This document shows positions 9,261 through 17,255 of a stretch of 64,000 nucleotides of DNA, one piece after another. The DNA comes from an uncultured Lachnoclostridium sp. (GTDB lineage: Bacteria; Bacillota; Clostridia; Lachnospirales; Lachnospiraceae). The stretch is from assembly GCA_944381625.1 (NCBI GenBank), contig CALWLW010000012.1, positions 42,628 through 106,627 of the forward strand, read 5' to 3'. Each line of letters begins with the position of its first letter. Position 1 is the stretch's first letter. Under the pieces are notes generated by a model. The model did not search any database, was not told where the DNA came from, and was given only the letters and a program-made list of their open reading frames with translations. The position numbers and the translations under genes are program-made.

Positions 9261-9289
9261 TTGTATATTGCGCCCATTTATATTAAAAT
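9261..9289 (+). promoter_or_regulatory. Promoter of the ferredoxin gene
   Basis: TTGTAT (9261-9266), 17-base spacer, TAAAAT (9284-9289), about 50 bases before the ferredoxin ATG. Confidence 0.6.
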
Positions 9290-9339
9290 ATGTGAAGAAC
9301 ACAAATTGAGCGTTCAAAACGTATAAGGAGGAAAGTATC

Positions 9340-9510
9340 ATGGCATATGTTATTTCTGATGAATGTGTAGCTTGCGGCTCCTGCGCAGCAGTTTGTCCGG
9401 CAGACGCGATCTCCGAGGGAGATGGAAAGTATGTAATCGACGCAGACGCATGCCTGGATTGCGGAACCTGCGAAGCAGAGTGCCCGACCGAAGCAATCTC
9501 TGCTGAATAA
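9340..9510 (+). CDS. 2[4Fe-4S] ferredoxin, clostridial type
   Basis: A small soluble electron carrier of 56 residues. Two CxxCxxCxxxCP cluster motifs are visible: CVACGSCAAVCP near 9-20 and CLDCGTCEAECP near 38-49, spaced as in clostridial ferredoxins. TAAGGAGGAAAG gives a very strong ribosome binding site. It has its own promoter and is followed by strong hairpins, so it is a single-gene unit. Codon choice suggests high expression. Confidence 0.95.
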   Translation: MAYVISDECVACGSCAAVCPADAISEGDGKYVIDADACLDCGTCEAECPTEAISAE

Positions 9511-9547
9511 TTTTCAAGATTTCATATCATGGAATGATTTATGAGCG

Positions 9548-9614
9548 TCAAATACCCCGCAGCTGGCTGCGGGGTATTTGACTGTGCCCCGGAAGCGCGA
9601 AGCGCTGCCGGGGC
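9548..9614. terminator. Bidirectional terminator hairpins between ferredoxin and merR-type gene
   Basis: A perfect 15-base stem TCAAATACCCCGCAG (9548-9562) / CTGCGGGGTATTTGA (9567-9581) with a 4-base loop, then a second hairpin GCCCCGG-AGCGC / GCGCT-CCGGGGC (9586-9614). They separate two convergent genes. U-tracts are weak on both sides, so termination strength is inferred. Confidence 0.7.
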
Positions 9615-9635
9615 GTCATGGCTTATACAGATGAT

Positions 9636-10244
9636 CTACTCGGTGACGGCGGTATCTTTTTTGGAGCCGAAGAACCAGGATTTTTTCCGGGGTTCTTTGA
9701 CCTTTACCGCCTTGATCTTTGGTTCTTTTACTTTTTTCCTGGCTTTTCTGCCCAGTTTTTTGCGTTCCTCCTGGGAGGAGCGGATCAGCTCGTCCAACTT
9801 GCGGTAGTGCGTTTCTTCCCGTTCTTCCTGAAGACGGAACAGATAATCCATCTCCTTGACGACCTGGGTCGAAACCTGGTGGCTGAGTTCTTTTCCCATT
9901 TCCTGCTGATTTTCGCGGATTGCCTGCGAGACGACCTTGCCCAGAATCATCTGAAACTGTTCCATTTTGTCGTTTACGGGTTCCGGTTCACGGACAATGA
10001 CGGGTGGTACTTTTCCCTGTTCCAGTTCAGGAAGGAGTGATTTGATGGCTTTCAGCTGGTAACCCTGCTCTTTCAACTCCCTGATCTGATGGAACACACG
10101 GATGTTCTCTTCTGTATAACAGCGATGACCCATTTCGTTGCGCTCTACGGGAAGTTCCAGTTCCTCTTCCCAGTAGCGGAGAACGTGAGCTTCCACGTCC
10201 ACCATTTTCGCAGCGTCGGAGATCATGTAACGCCTGGTATCCAT
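9636..10244 (-). CDS. MerR-family transcriptional regulator with C-terminal coiled coil
   Basis: The 202-residue protein has an N-terminal MerR winged helix (YMISDAAKMVDVEAHVLRYW, then GHRCYTEENI) at about 7-75, followed by a charged, probably coiled-coil region and a very basic tail (about 155-195). No effector-binding domain is visible. The inner ATG at 10244 is chosen because GGAGGG lies six bases upstream; the ATG at 10250 is directly against it. It is divergent from the DUF1858 gene, with overlapping promoters and a shared palindrome at 10593-10610. Its leader contains palindromic repeats. Confidence 0.82.
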   Translation of the reverse strand: MDTRRYMISDAAKMVDVEAHVLRYWEEELELPVERNEMGHRCYTEENIRVFHQIRELKEQGYQLKAIKSLLPELEQGKVPPVIVREPEPVNDKMEQFQMILGKVVSQAIRENQQEMGKELSHQVSTQVVKEMDYLFRLQEEREETHYRKLDELIRSSQEERKKLGRKARKKVKEPKIKAVKVKEPRKKSWFFGSKKDTAVTE

Positions 10245-10285
10245 GCACATCCCTCCACCTGTTAAGTTGTTTCAATTTGGCCATG

Positions 10286-10386
10286 CTATTCAGCCATACA
10301 TCTCGGATTCCCACAGCGAATGCTGCTCTGCTGCCGCTTTCGCGGCTGAATCCCCGACAGAGGCTTAGCGCCCTATGGCTGAATAG
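10286..10386. repeat. Palindromic repeat element, copy 1
   Basis: About 101 bases bounded by perfect 12-base inverted ends CTATTCAGCCAT (10286-10297) and ATGGCTGAATAG (10375-10386). The interior, including GCCGCTTTCGCGGCTGAATCC, is closely repeated in copy 2. It has no coding capacity and resembles a MITE or REP-like structured element. Confidence 0.75.
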
Positions 10387-10398
10387 CTGCCTGTCACC

Positions 10399-10573
10399 GT
10401 AACTATTCAGCCATGCCTCTCGGATTCCCGCAGCTAACGCTGCTCTACCGCCGCTTTCGCGGCTGAATCCTCGATAAAGGCTAAGCGCCCTATGTCTGAT
10501 GGCAGCAAAACTCCTCTGCAAGCAAGCCCCTGCCGTATTTTTGCCACCATCAAACGCATGGCTGAATAGTTAC
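10399..10573. repeat. Palindromic repeat element, copy 2, with nested hairpin
   Basis: About 175 bases bounded by perfect 17-base inverted ends GTAACTATTCAGCCATG (10399-10415) and CATGGCTGAATAGTTAC (10557-10573). Its left two thirds repeat copy 1. The right part holds an extra imperfect hairpin, TGATGGCAGCAAAA against TTTTGCCACCATCA (about 10497-10553). A solitary half-site GTAACTATTC occurs at 10633-10642. Confidence 0.75.
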
Positions 10574-10579
10574 CTGAAA

Positions 10580-10607
10580 ATTATACCATACTCCCTTGAT
10601 TTTGCAA
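10580..10607 (-). promoter_or_regulatory. Minus-strand promoter of the merR-type gene
   Basis: On the minus strand TTGCAA (10607-10602), 16-base spacer, TATAAT (10585-10580) with extended -10 TGG. The transcript would carry both palindromic repeat elements in a leader of about 330 bases. Confidence 0.5.
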
Positions 10608-10624
10608 GGGAATGGAGGTATAAT
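10593..10624 (+). promoter_or_regulatory. Promoter of the DUF1858 gene with overlapping palindrome
   Basis: TTGATT (10596-10601), 17-base spacer, TATAAT (10619-10624). The inverted repeat CCCTTG-6-CAAGGG (10593-10610) covers the -35 boxes of both divergent promoters, which makes it a candidate operator for the MerR-type regulator. Confidence 0.55.
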
Positions 10625-10669
10625 GCCAGATAGTAACTATTCGACAATTTATGCAGGAGGTTATGGGAG

Positions 10670-10873
10670 ATGGCTAAGATTTCCAAAGATATGATCATCG
10701 CGGATATTGTGAAGATGGATCAGAATATTATACCGATTCTTATGAGAGAGGGGATGCACTGCATCGGATGCCCGTCCGCCCAGGGCGAGAGCCTGGAGGA
10801 AGCGGCGCTGGTACACGGAATGAACCCGGACGTGCTGGTTGCCAGATTGAACAATTTCCTTGGAGAAGAATAG
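10670..10873 (+). CDS. DUF1858 domain protein
   Basis: The 67-residue protein matches the DUF1858 fold: an N-terminal ISKDMIIADIVK segment, a middle IPILMREGMHCIGCPSAQGESLEEAA with two cysteines, and a helical end. Such proteins are often linked to ScdA/RIC-like or redox functions, but this one stands alone and its role is unknown. AGGAGG precedes the ATG. It is divergent from a MerR-type regulator, which may control it. Confidence 0.85.
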   Translation: MAKISKDMIIADIVKMDQNIIPILMREGMHCIGCPSAQGESLEEAALVHGMNPDVLVARLNNFLGEE

Positions 10874-10920
10874 AAAAAACTTTGCGGAACCTCGCAAACA
10901 GAATAAGGAAAAAGAAAACT

Positions 10921-10958
10921 GCCGCAGGCCGGATCACCGGTTCTGCGGCATAGTTTTT
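10921..10958 (+). terminator. Intrinsic terminator of the DUF1858 gene
   Basis: Stem GCCGCAG (10921-10927) / CTGCGGC (10943-10949), extended by AACT/AGTT pairs, followed by TTTTT. Confidence 0.8.
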
Positions 10959-10992
10959 ATAAAGTGTTTTCAGTATGAAGTTCTTATCTAAA

Positions 10993-11040
10993 GTAACGAT
11001 TCAGCCATGCATCTTAAGATTCCCGCAGCTGAATCGTTAC
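10993..11040. repeat. Short palindromic element, same family, between DUF1858 and mecA
   Basis: Perfect 13-base inverted ends GTAACGATTCAGC (10993-11005) and GCTGAATCGTTAC (11028-11040), with outer ATCTA matches. The inner CCATGC...GATTCCCGCAG resembles the 10.3-10.6 kb elements, so it looks like an internally deleted relative. It lies between convergent genes and may help end transcription. Confidence 0.65.
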
Positions 11041-11043
11041 TAT

Positions 11044-11778
11044 CTAAATCCTGGACAGAGAATCCAGTGCGTTCTGCCCAAGGAGCAGAGTGTAATGTTC
11101 TGTCATATAGGCTTCGTTGGAGGGGGAGTATTTCCCGTTGGATCCGTATTCTGACAGAATGTTGCATACTTTGTTGAACTCTTCCGGCGTGTGCGCGGAT
11201 TTGGATACCACCAGGCAGAGCTGGCCGGTCTCCGGATTCTTGTACAGCCGGTTATCCCCGTGATAGATATTCTGAAGGATTCTGGAAGCTTTCAAAAGGG
11301 GCTCCATGCGGGGGAACAGGTAGAGCTTCTGCAGATTCAGCTCACTGGCCAGTTCGGCGGCCTGCTGTTCCCGGTCGTCCTTCGGCGCATTCTTCAGCCG
11401 GTGCTCCAAAAGCTTCTGGAACAGATCCAGCACCTCGTCCGCTCCGTCGGGAAGGAAGTCCTTCACCCGGTCATCGGGCAGGTCCGAAGACCCCTGGGAA
11501 AATCTGGAGAAACGGGTGTCCAGCTCCTCCGGATCAGATACTTTGGTAATATCTAATATAATGCACTCATTGGGCATGGGTATCGCTTCTATCATAAGCG
11601 GGATATTGTCGGCCTCGAATCCAAACTGATGGGAAGCCTGTTCCATCATGTCCCTGAAAAGGGAGCGGGCCTTCTCGGAGCCGTAGGCAATCTCGCTGAG
11701 TTTCATGTGACGAATTTCCAGGTCATCACGGGTCAGAGTACAACGTATTTTGTTTTCATTGATTTTTTCAATTCTCAT
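11044..11778 (-). CDS. mecA: Adaptor protein MecA
   Basis: MecA delivers substrates to the ClpC-ClpP protease, and in Bacillus it controls competence. The 244-residue protein has the N-terminal substrate-binding part MRIEKINENKIRCTLTRDDLEIRHM (first half), an acidic linker, and the C-terminal ClpC-binding domain from about 125. Length and both ends match the family. AGGTTGTGAT precedes the ATG. A well-formed promoter lies at 11813-11841. Which substrate it recruits here cannot be seen. Confidence 0.93.
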   Translation of the reverse strand: MRIEKINENKIRCTLTRDDLEIRHMKLSEIAYGSEKARSLFRDMMEQASHQFGFEADNIPLMIEAIPMPNECIILDITKVSDPEELDTRFSRFSQGSSDLPDDRVKDFLPDGADEVLDLFQKLLEHRLKNAPKDDREQQAAELASELNLQKLYLFPRMEPLLKASRILQNIYHGDNRLYKNPETGQLCLVVSKSAHTPEEFNKVCNILSEYGSNGKYSPSNEAYMTEHYTLLLGQNALDSLSRI

Positions 11779-11812
11779 GCGATCACAACCTGTTGATTTT
11801 ATAGTTTAATAT

Positions 11813-11841
11813 AGTATAAACAAAAAAGGAAAATATGTAAA
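11813..11841 (-). promoter_or_regulatory. Promoter of mecA
   Basis: On the minus strand TTTACA (11841-11836), 17-base spacer, TATACT (11818-11813), 35 bases before the mecA ATG. Confidence 0.65.
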
Positions 11842-11894
11842 GTCATCGTATTTGTGAAAAAAAGGAAAAACTCTGAAATTTTTATGAAAACGCC

Positions 11895-11922
11895 TTGAAA
11901 AACAGCCGGGGACATGTATAAT
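11895..11922 (+). promoter_or_regulatory. Promoter in the mecA-GH18 intergenic region
   Basis: TTGAAA (11895-11900), 16-base spacer, TATAAT (11917-11922), facing the GH18 gene about 320 bases away. A nearer TGGTAAAAT (12169-12177) lacks a clear -35. A TCAGGC-GGAA-GCCTGA hairpin lies at 12198-12213. Nothing coding is evident between 11779 and 12241. Confidence 0.5.
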
Positions 11923-12241
11923 AATACTGTAAGTCTTTATTCTTTTCACAGATCGTGAAAGTTTCCATTGTTTTTTTGGTACATAAGGGGGGGATGTGCA
12001 GAAAGCTGTCCGCACACCATAATATATCACGCGTTTTTCCTTTTGGGATGTTTGCGGATGGCCGGAAAAGAGACAGGGCCGTCAGGGGTGAAAGGGGTCA
12101 TTGCAGATTTTATTAAGAAGAAAAGTTGATCTGCGTCCGAGATTGTTGTGGTAGGAACGGCGGCTTTGTGGTAAAATCGGATTTATAGAAGCTGGTTTCA
12201 GGCGGAAGCCTGAGTACATAAGAAAAACCTGGAGGATACCG

Positions 12242-14008
12242 ATGGCAAGAAGAGAGAGACAGGAGAGGGAGAGCAGAGAGCGCAGAAGCTCCAGAAGAAG
12301 GAGGCGGCGTCTGAATCCAAAGGCGGTTCTGGTGCTGGCGGTGATTTTTCTGGTGCTGGCGGCCGGGGTGATCCTGGGAGGGAAGATGCTCTATGATAAA
12401 TATTCCCCATCAAAAGAGATGGCGGATCTGGGTGAGTATTTTCAGCTCGCAGGCGAGCAGGATATGGCCGTGATTATGAATGATGAGATACTGGAGGACA
12501 AGGCGCGCCTGATCGACGGCAGGGTATATCTGCACGTGGAGACGGTGTACCAGTACCTGGATGAAAGATATTACTGGGATTCCAAGGAGAATCTCTATCT
12601 CTACGCGCTGCCCACGGAACTGGTCAGCGTAAGCGTGGGGAGCAGCGAATATACGGTGGGCAGGGCGTCCCAGAGTGCGGATCATGTGATCCTCCGCACG
12701 GACGGCAGCGACGCCTATGTTTCGCTGGATTTCCTTAAAAACTATACCAATTTTACCTACCAGTACTGGGAGGAGCCCAACCGCGTCTTCATTGTAAATG
12801 AGTTCGGCAGCAGGGATGCGGTGACAGCCCAGGTGAACGCGCCGGTGCGTTACAAGGCAGGGATCAAGAGCCCTGTGCTGGTAAATGTGGAGAAAGGCAC
12901 GGTGCTGTACAAGCTGGAGGAGCCGGAGGAGATCGACGAATGGACCAGAGTCCTGACGCCCGACGGGTATATCGGTTATATCCGGGACGGGAAGATCTCC
13001 GGGGTGACGCAGGCCGGGATCGAGGAGCCGGAGTTCACGGAGCCGGAGTATACCAGCATTTCCAAAGATTATAAGATCAACCTGTCCTGGCATCAGGTGA
13101 CGAATCAGGACGCCAACGGACAGCTTTTGAACCGGATCGCCAATACCAAGGGGCTGACGACCATCTCGCCCACCTGGTTTTCCATCTCTGATACCGACGG
13201 GAACATTTCGTCGCTGGCCAGCCAGAGTTACGTGGATTACGCCCATCAGCAGGGGCTGGAGGTCTGGGCCCTGGTGGACAATTTTAAGGAGGGCGTCAGC
13301 ACTTATGAGACCCTGTCCAAGACGTCCAGCCGCCAGCGGCTGGTGAATCAGCTGATCGCCGCGGCGATCCAGTACGGGCTGGACGGCATCAACGTGGATT
13401 TTGAGATGATCACGGAGGACTGCGGACGGGCGTATATCGAATTTATCCGGGAACTGTCCATCATGTGCCGGATCAACGGGATTGTGCTGTCCGTGGACAA
13501 CTACGTGCCCACCGCTTCTTCCGACCACTATTCCAGGGATGAGCAGGGGATCTTCGCAGATTATGTGATCATCATGGGATACGACGAGCATTACGCGGGC
13601 TCTGAGGAAGCAGGCTCTGTGGCCTCTTACGGTTTTGTGGAGAGCGGCATCCAGCGGACGCTGGAGGAAGTGCCGGCAGAAAAGGTGATCAACGCAGTGC
13701 CGTTCTATACCCGTTTCTGGAAGACCGACGGGGACGGGAACGTATCCAGCGAGGCGCTGGGAATGGACGGGGCGGATGAACGACTGGCCAACAACGGCGT
13801 GGAAGCCGCCTGGGACGAGGAAACGAGACAATACTATGCAGAATTTGAATATGAAGGAAGCACCTATCAGATCTGGCTGGAGGAGGAGCAGTCCATAGAA
13901 GAAAAGATGACGCTGATCCGGGAGTATGGTCTGGCGGGTGTGGCTTCCTGGAGGCTGGGCTACGAGCGTTCCAGCATCTGGGATGTGATTCTGAAATATG
14001 TAAATTGA
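12242..14008 (+). CDS. Membrane-anchored GH18 glycosidase, SleL/YaaH-like
   Basis: Family members cut N-acetylglucosamine-containing glycans such as spore cortex or peptidoglycan. The 588 residues begin with a strikingly Arg/Glu-rich cytoplasmic tail (1-25), one membrane segment (about 28-50), a copper-amine-oxidase-N-like region (about 60-185), an SH3-like stretch (about 195-255), then a GH18 barrel from about 275. The catalytic strand reads DGINVDFE near 385, keeping the general-acid Glu and the SleL-type Asn. GGAGG precedes the ATG. The next gene is a CwlD-like amidase, so a cortex or wall role is likely. Confidence 0.87.
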   Translation: MARRERQERESRERRSSRRRRRRLNPKAVLVLAVIFLVLAAGVILGGKMLYDKYSPSKEMADLGEYFQLAGEQDMAVIMNDEILEDKARLIDGRVYLHVETVYQYLDERYYWDSKENLYLYALPTELVSVSVGSSEYTVGRASQSADHVILRTDGSDAYVSLDFLKNYTNFTYQYWEEPNRVFIVNEFGSRDAVTAQVNAPVRYKAGIKSPVLVNVEKGTVLYKLEEPEEIDEWTRVLTPDGYIGYIRDGKISGVTQAGIEEPEFTEPEYTSISKDYKINLSWHQVTNQDANGQLLNRIANTKGLTTISPTWFSISDTDGNISSLASQSYVDYAHQQGLEVWALVDNFKEGVSTYETLSKTSSRQRLVNQLIAAAIQYGLDGINVDFEMITEDCGRAYIEFIRELSIMCRINGIVLSVDNYVPTASSDHYSRDEQGIFADYVIIMGYDEHYAGSEEAGSVASYGFVESGIQRTLEEVPAEKVINAVPFYTRFWKTDGDGNVSSEALGMDGADERLANNGVEAAWDEETRQYYAEFEYEGSTYQIWLEEEQSIEEKMTLIREYGLAGVASWRLGYERSSIWDVILKYVN

Positions 14009-14049
14009 GACGGCCTGCGGGGCGCTTCCTGCGGGGAATAGGAACTGTG

Positions 14050-14092
14050 CCGCCGCATATACTTTTAGAGAAAGCATATGCGGCGGTTTTTT
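14050..14092 (+). terminator. Intrinsic terminator of the GH18 gene, touching the amidase start
   Basis: Stem CCGCCGCATAT (14050-14060) / ATATGCGGCGG (14076-14086) followed by TTTTTT (14087-14092). The U-tract ends exactly where ATG 14093 begins, and the earlier ATG 14078 lies inside the stem. Confidence 0.85.
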
Positions 14093-14785
14093 ATGTGGAA
14101 AAAAGAACAATTGGAACTTGTCATGTCGGTGGCGCTGATCCTGTGCGCGTGCCTGCTGGCCGGGAGGGGCTGGGAGATGGCGCTGGGAGAGCAGGTGACG
14201 GAGGGGACAGACCGCAGGACCGTGATCATTGACGCGGGACACGGGGGCAGGGATCCCGGAAAAGTGGGTGTGGACGGCTGTCTGGAGAAGGACCTGAATC
14301 TGGAGATCGCGAAAAAGGTACAGGCCATTCTGGAGCAGCAGGACGTGCAGGTGGTCATGATCCGCGAGACGGACATGGGACTGTATGAGGAACAGACTTC
14401 CAATAAGAAAGTACAGGATATGAAGAACCGCTGTGCCCTGATCAATGAGACCGCGCCGGACTGTGTGGTCAGCATTCACCAGAACAGTTACCATGAGGAA
14501 TATGTGAACGGCGCCCAGGTATTTTACTACAGCAGTTCGGCGGAAGGAAAGGAACTGGCGGAGGCGCTGCAGGCAGAGCTGGTCTCCTACGCGGACCCGG
14601 AAAACCACCGGCAGGCGAAGGCCAACGACAGTTACTATCTGCTGAAAAAGACGGAGGCTCCCATCGCCATTGTGGAATGCGGATTCCTAAGCAACTGGGA
14701 GGAGGCGGCGAAGCTGCAGGACGACGGGTACCAGAGCCGGGTCGCCTGGGCGGTATCCATGGGAATCCTGGCGTATTTACATTGA
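14078..14785 (+). CDS. cwlD: N-acetylmuramoyl-L-alanine amidase, CwlD-like
   Basis: Amidase_3 enzymes cut the bond between muramic acid and the stem peptide; CwlD does this when making muramic lactam in the spore cortex. The 235 residues match CwlD length. One N-terminal membrane segment (about 15-30) is followed by DAGHGGRDPG near 50, an Glu in LEKDLNLEIA near 70, SIHQN near 130 and VECGFLSN near 205, giving the zinc ligands His, Glu, His and the catalytic Glu. The start is uncertain: ATG 14078, 14093 and 14123 all lack a good binding site, and a terminator covers the first two. Confidence 0.87.
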   Translation: MRRFFMWKKEQLELVMSVALILCACLLAGRGWEMALGEQVTEGTDRRTVIIDAGHGGRDPGKVGVDGCLEKDLNLEIAKKVQAILEQQDVQVVMIRETDMGLYEEQTSNKKVQDMKNRCALINETAPDCVVSIHQNSYHEEYVNGAQVFYYSSSAEGKELAEALQAELVSYADPENHRQAKANDSYYLLKKTEAPIAIVECGFLSNWEEAAKLQDDGYQSRVAWAVSMGILAYLH

Positions 14786-14789
14786 CTCG

Positions 14790-14818
14790 TTGATTTTTCT
14801 GTTTCGTGATGTTACACT
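14790..14818 (+). promoter_or_regulatory. Possible promoter of the Sua5-type gene
   Basis: TTGATT (14790-14795), 17-base spacer, TACACT (14813-14818), 35 bases before the ATG at 14853. The -10 is imperfect. Confidence 0.4.
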
Positions 14819-14852
14819 TGGAAAAACGGCAGATAAGAAGTCAGGTGAGAAT

Positions 14853-15896
14853 ATGGAGACAGAAATCATTAAAATAGACAGGGAACGCCCGGACATGGAG
14901 GCGTTTCAGAAGGCAGGGAAGATCCTGAAAGAAGGCGGGCTGGTGGCGTTTCCCACGGAGACGGTCTACGGCCTGGGCGCCAACGCGCTGGATGAAGAGG
15001 CTTCCCGCAAAATTTATGCGGCCAAGGGAAGGCCGTCGGACAATCCTCTGATCGTGCACATTGCCAGGATGGAGGATCTGGAAAAGATCGTGAAAAGGGT
15101 TCCGGAGGAGGCGGTGAAACTTGCGGAGCGGTTCTGGCCGGGACCTATGACGCTGATCCTGGAGAAGAACGGCCATGTGCCCTACGGCACCACAGGCGGC
15201 CTGGAGACGGTGGCGGTGCGCATGCCGTCGGACCCCATCGCCAGGGAGTTGATCCTGCAGGGCGGCGGTTATGTGGCGGCGCCCAGCGCCAATACGTCCG
15301 GAAGGCCCAGTCCAACTACGGCCCGGCATGTATATGAGGATATGAAAGGGAAGATCCCGCTGATCCTGGACGGGGGCGCGGTGGAGATTGGCCTGGAATC
15401 CACCATTGTGGATCTGACAGACCAGATTCCCACGATTCTGCGGCCGGGCTATATCACGCTGGAGATGATACAGGACGTCTTAGGACAGGTGCAGATGGAC
15501 CGGGGGCTGATCGCGGCCGATTCCGGTGTCCGCCCCAAGGCGCCGGGGATGAAATACCGCCACTATGCGCCCAAAGCGCAGTTAAAGATCGTGGAAGGGC
15601 CGGTGGACAAGGTGGTGGCTTACATCAATAAAGAAGCGTCCGGCAGGAAGAAGCCGGGGATCATCTGCACGGAGGAGACGAAGGACCGGTATCGGTACGG
15701 GGATGTGAAATGCATCGGTGCCAGAACGGACGAGGAGGCAATCGCCAGCCATCTGTTCGCGGTGCTGCGGGAGTTTGACGACGACGGGGTGGACGCCATC
15801 TATTCGGAGTCTTTTGAGTCCCCGGGACTGGGACAGGCTATCATGAACAGATTGTTAAAAGCAGCGGGACATCAGCGCATCGATGTCACGGACTGA
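14853..15896 (+). CDS. ywlC: Threonylcarbamoyl-AMP synthase (Sua5/YwlC family)
   Basis: The enzyme makes threonylcarbamoyl-AMP from threonine, bicarbonate and ATP, the first step of the t6A37 tRNA modification. The 347-residue protein is the long Sua5 form: a YrdC domain (about 15-205) with [13 protein letters not shown], the KxR-type [14 protein letters not shown] and [11 protein letters not shown], then a C-terminal Sua5 domain beginning near [21 protein letters not shown] 14853 is chosen because AGGTGAG precedes it and the longer reading adds an atypical tail. Its stop lies 16 bases before upp. Confidence 0.93.
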   Translation: METEIIKIDRERPDMEAFQKAGKILKEGGLVAFPTETVYGLGANALDEEASRKIYAAKGRPSDNPLIVHIARMEDLEKIVKRVPEEAVKLAERFWPGPMTLILEKNGHVPYGTTGGLETVAVRMPSDPIARELILQGGGYVAAPSANTSGRPSPTTARHVYEDMKGKIPLILDGGAVEIGLESTIVDLTDQIPTILRPGYITLEMIQDVLGQVQMDRGLIAADSGVRPKAPGMKYRHYAPKAQLKIVEGPVDKVVAYINKEASGRKKPGIICTEETKDRYRYGDVKCIGARTDEEAIASHLFAVLREFDDDGVDAIYSESFESPGLGQAIMNRLLKAAGHQRIDVTD

Positions 15897-15912
15897 ACAG
15901 GAGGATAAAAGA

Positions 15913-16542
15913 ATGTCAAAAATTATGATTATGGATCATCCGCTGATCCAGCACAAAATCGGCATCATCCGCAGACAGGAGACAGGTTCAAAAGATTTCC
16001 GCCAGCTGATCGGGGAGATCGCCATGCTCATGTGCTATGAAGCCACCAGGGATCTGAAACTGTCCGACGTGGAGGTCGAGACGCCCATGTGCGCCATGAC
16101 CGCCAAAGAACTGGCGGGAAAGAAACTGGCGGTGGTGCCGATCCTGCGGGCGGGTCTTGGCATGGTGGACGGTATGCTGACCATGATCCCGGCGGCCAAG
16201 GTGGGACATATCGGTCTGTACCGCAACGAAGAGACGCTGGAGCCGGTGGAATACTACTGCAAGCTGCCTCAGGACTGCGCGGAGCGGGAGGTCTTCGTGG
16301 TGGACCCCATGCTGGCTACGGGAGGCTCGTCGGCCGCGGCCATCACCATGCTGAAAGAAAAGGGCGTGCGCCATATCCGCTTCATGTGCATCATCGCGGC
16401 TCCGGAGGGAGTGAAGCGGATGCAGGAAGAGCATCCGGACGTGGATCTGTACATCGGCGCGCTGGACGACCATCTGAATGAACACGGCTATATTGTTCCC
16501 GGCCTGGGAGACGCCGGAGACCGTATCTTTGGTACAAAGTAG
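15913..16542 (+). CDS. upp: Uracil phosphoribosyltransferase
   Basis: This salvage enzyme makes UMP from uracil and PRPP. The 209 residues carry the PRPP-binding loop [14 protein letters not shown] near 132-145, the family motif [14 protein letters not shown] near 75, and the uracil-binding end [31 protein letters not shown] precedes ATG 15913. It follows the Sua5 gene closely and precedes a dCMP deaminase by 8 bases, so these two pyrimidine genes are probably co-transcribed. Confidence 0.96.
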   Translation: MSKIMIMDHPLIQHKIGIIRRQETGSKDFRQLIGEIAMLMCYEATRDLKLSDVEVETPMCAMTAKELAGKKLAVVPILRAGLGMVDGMLTMIPAAKVGHIGLYRNEETLEPVEYYCKLPQDCAEREVFVVDPMLATGGSSAAAITMLKEKGVRHIRFMCIIAAPEGVKRMQEEHPDVDLYIGALDDHLNEHGYIVPGLGDAGDRIFGTK

Positions 16543-16550
16543 GAGGAACT

Positions 16551-17036
16551 ATGGGAGAGAAGAGAACGGACTATATCACCTGGGACCAGTATTTCATGGG
16601 AATTGCCAGACTTTCGGCCATGCGATCCAAAGACCCGAACACGCAGGTGGGCGCCTGTATCGTCAGCCAGGATAATAAGATCCTGTCCATGGGGTATAAT
16701 GGATTTCCAAAGGGTTGCGACGACGATGAATTTCCATGGAACCGGGACGGAGACCTGTACGACAGTAAATACGCCTATGTGACCCACAGCGAGCTGAACG
16801 CGATCCTCAACTACCGGGGCGGGAGCCTGGAGGGTACAAAGATCTACGTGACGCTTTTCCCCTGCAACGAATGCGCCAAAGCCATTATCCAGTCGGGGAT
16901 CGGCGAGATTGTGTACGCGGACGACAAATACAACGGTACGCCGGGGACGCTGGCGTCCAGAAGGATGCTGAAGGCGGCGGGCGTGAAGCTGACGCCCTAT
17001 GAGAGCCAGGGGCGTAAAATAGAGATAGAGCTGTAA
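16551..17036 (+). CDS. dCMP deaminase (ComEB-type)
   Basis: The enzyme converts dCMP to dUMP, feeding thymidylate synthesis. The 161-residue protein has the zinc deaminase motifs HSE (THSELNAI, near 83) with the catalytic Glu, and PCNEC (near 105-109). The N-terminal WDQYFMGIARLSAMRSKDPNTQVGACIV segment matches dCMP deaminases rather than cytidine deaminases. TAGGAGG precedes the ATG. It lies 8 bases after upp and is followed by a terminator. Confidence 0.92.
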   Translation: MGEKRTDYITWDQYFMGIARLSAMRSKDPNTQVGACIVSQDNKILSMGYNGFPKGCDDDEFPWNRDGDLYDSKYAYVTHSELNAILNYRGGSLEGTKIYVTLFPCNECAKAIIQSGIGEIVYADDKYNGTPGTLASRRMLKAAGVKLTPYESQGRKIEIEL

Positions 17037-17053
17037 AGGCAGGTTAAGTGGAG

Positions 17054-17088
17054 GCAGGTATGACCATGCAAGTCATACCTGCTTTTTT
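17054..17088 (+). terminator. Intrinsic terminator after the dCMP deaminase gene
   Basis: Perfect 11-base stem GCAGGTATGAC (17054-17064) / GTCATACCTGC (17072-17082), then TTTTTT. Confidence 0.95.
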
Positions 17089-17175
17089 GTAGAACTACAT
17101 TTTGCCAGTCTGTTGTTAAAAATATACAAAAATTTTTTTGCAAATTAGTAAAAACGCAGAAGAATGAATAGAGTG

Positions 17176-17226
17176 TTGACTTTTTAAACATAGGATGTTA
17201 GGATGTAATTACAAACAAACATCCTA
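17176..17226 (+). promoter_or_regulatory. Promoter and candidate GntR operator of the TRAP/transketolase operon
   Basis: TTGACT (17176-17181), 17-base spacer, TAGGAT (17199-17204). ATAGGATGTTA (17190-17200), TTAGGATGTAA (17198-17208) and the inverted AACATCCTA (17218-17226) overlap the -10 and start region. The 11-mer ATAGGATGTTA occurs again at 22740-22750 before the operon's own GntR-type gene, so these are likely its binding sites. Confidence 0.65.
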
Positions 17227-17255
17227 CGTAGGTTGAAAGGAGAAGAGAAGGGTAT

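Noticed and set aside
9541..9807. ORF of 88 codons running from the ferredoxin terminator into the merR-type gene
   Set aside because: It includes both terminator hairpins and lies antisense to the regulator gene.
10286..10573. CRISPR-like array from the repeated units near 10.3-10.6 kb
   Set aside because: Only two diverged copies, each itself palindromic, with no regular spacers and no cas genes.
12410..14608. Long open frame of 732 codons on the minus strand
   Set aside because: It is antisense to the GH18 and amidase genes, rich in His/Arg/Leu from reversed GC-rich codons, and has no binding site or family motif.
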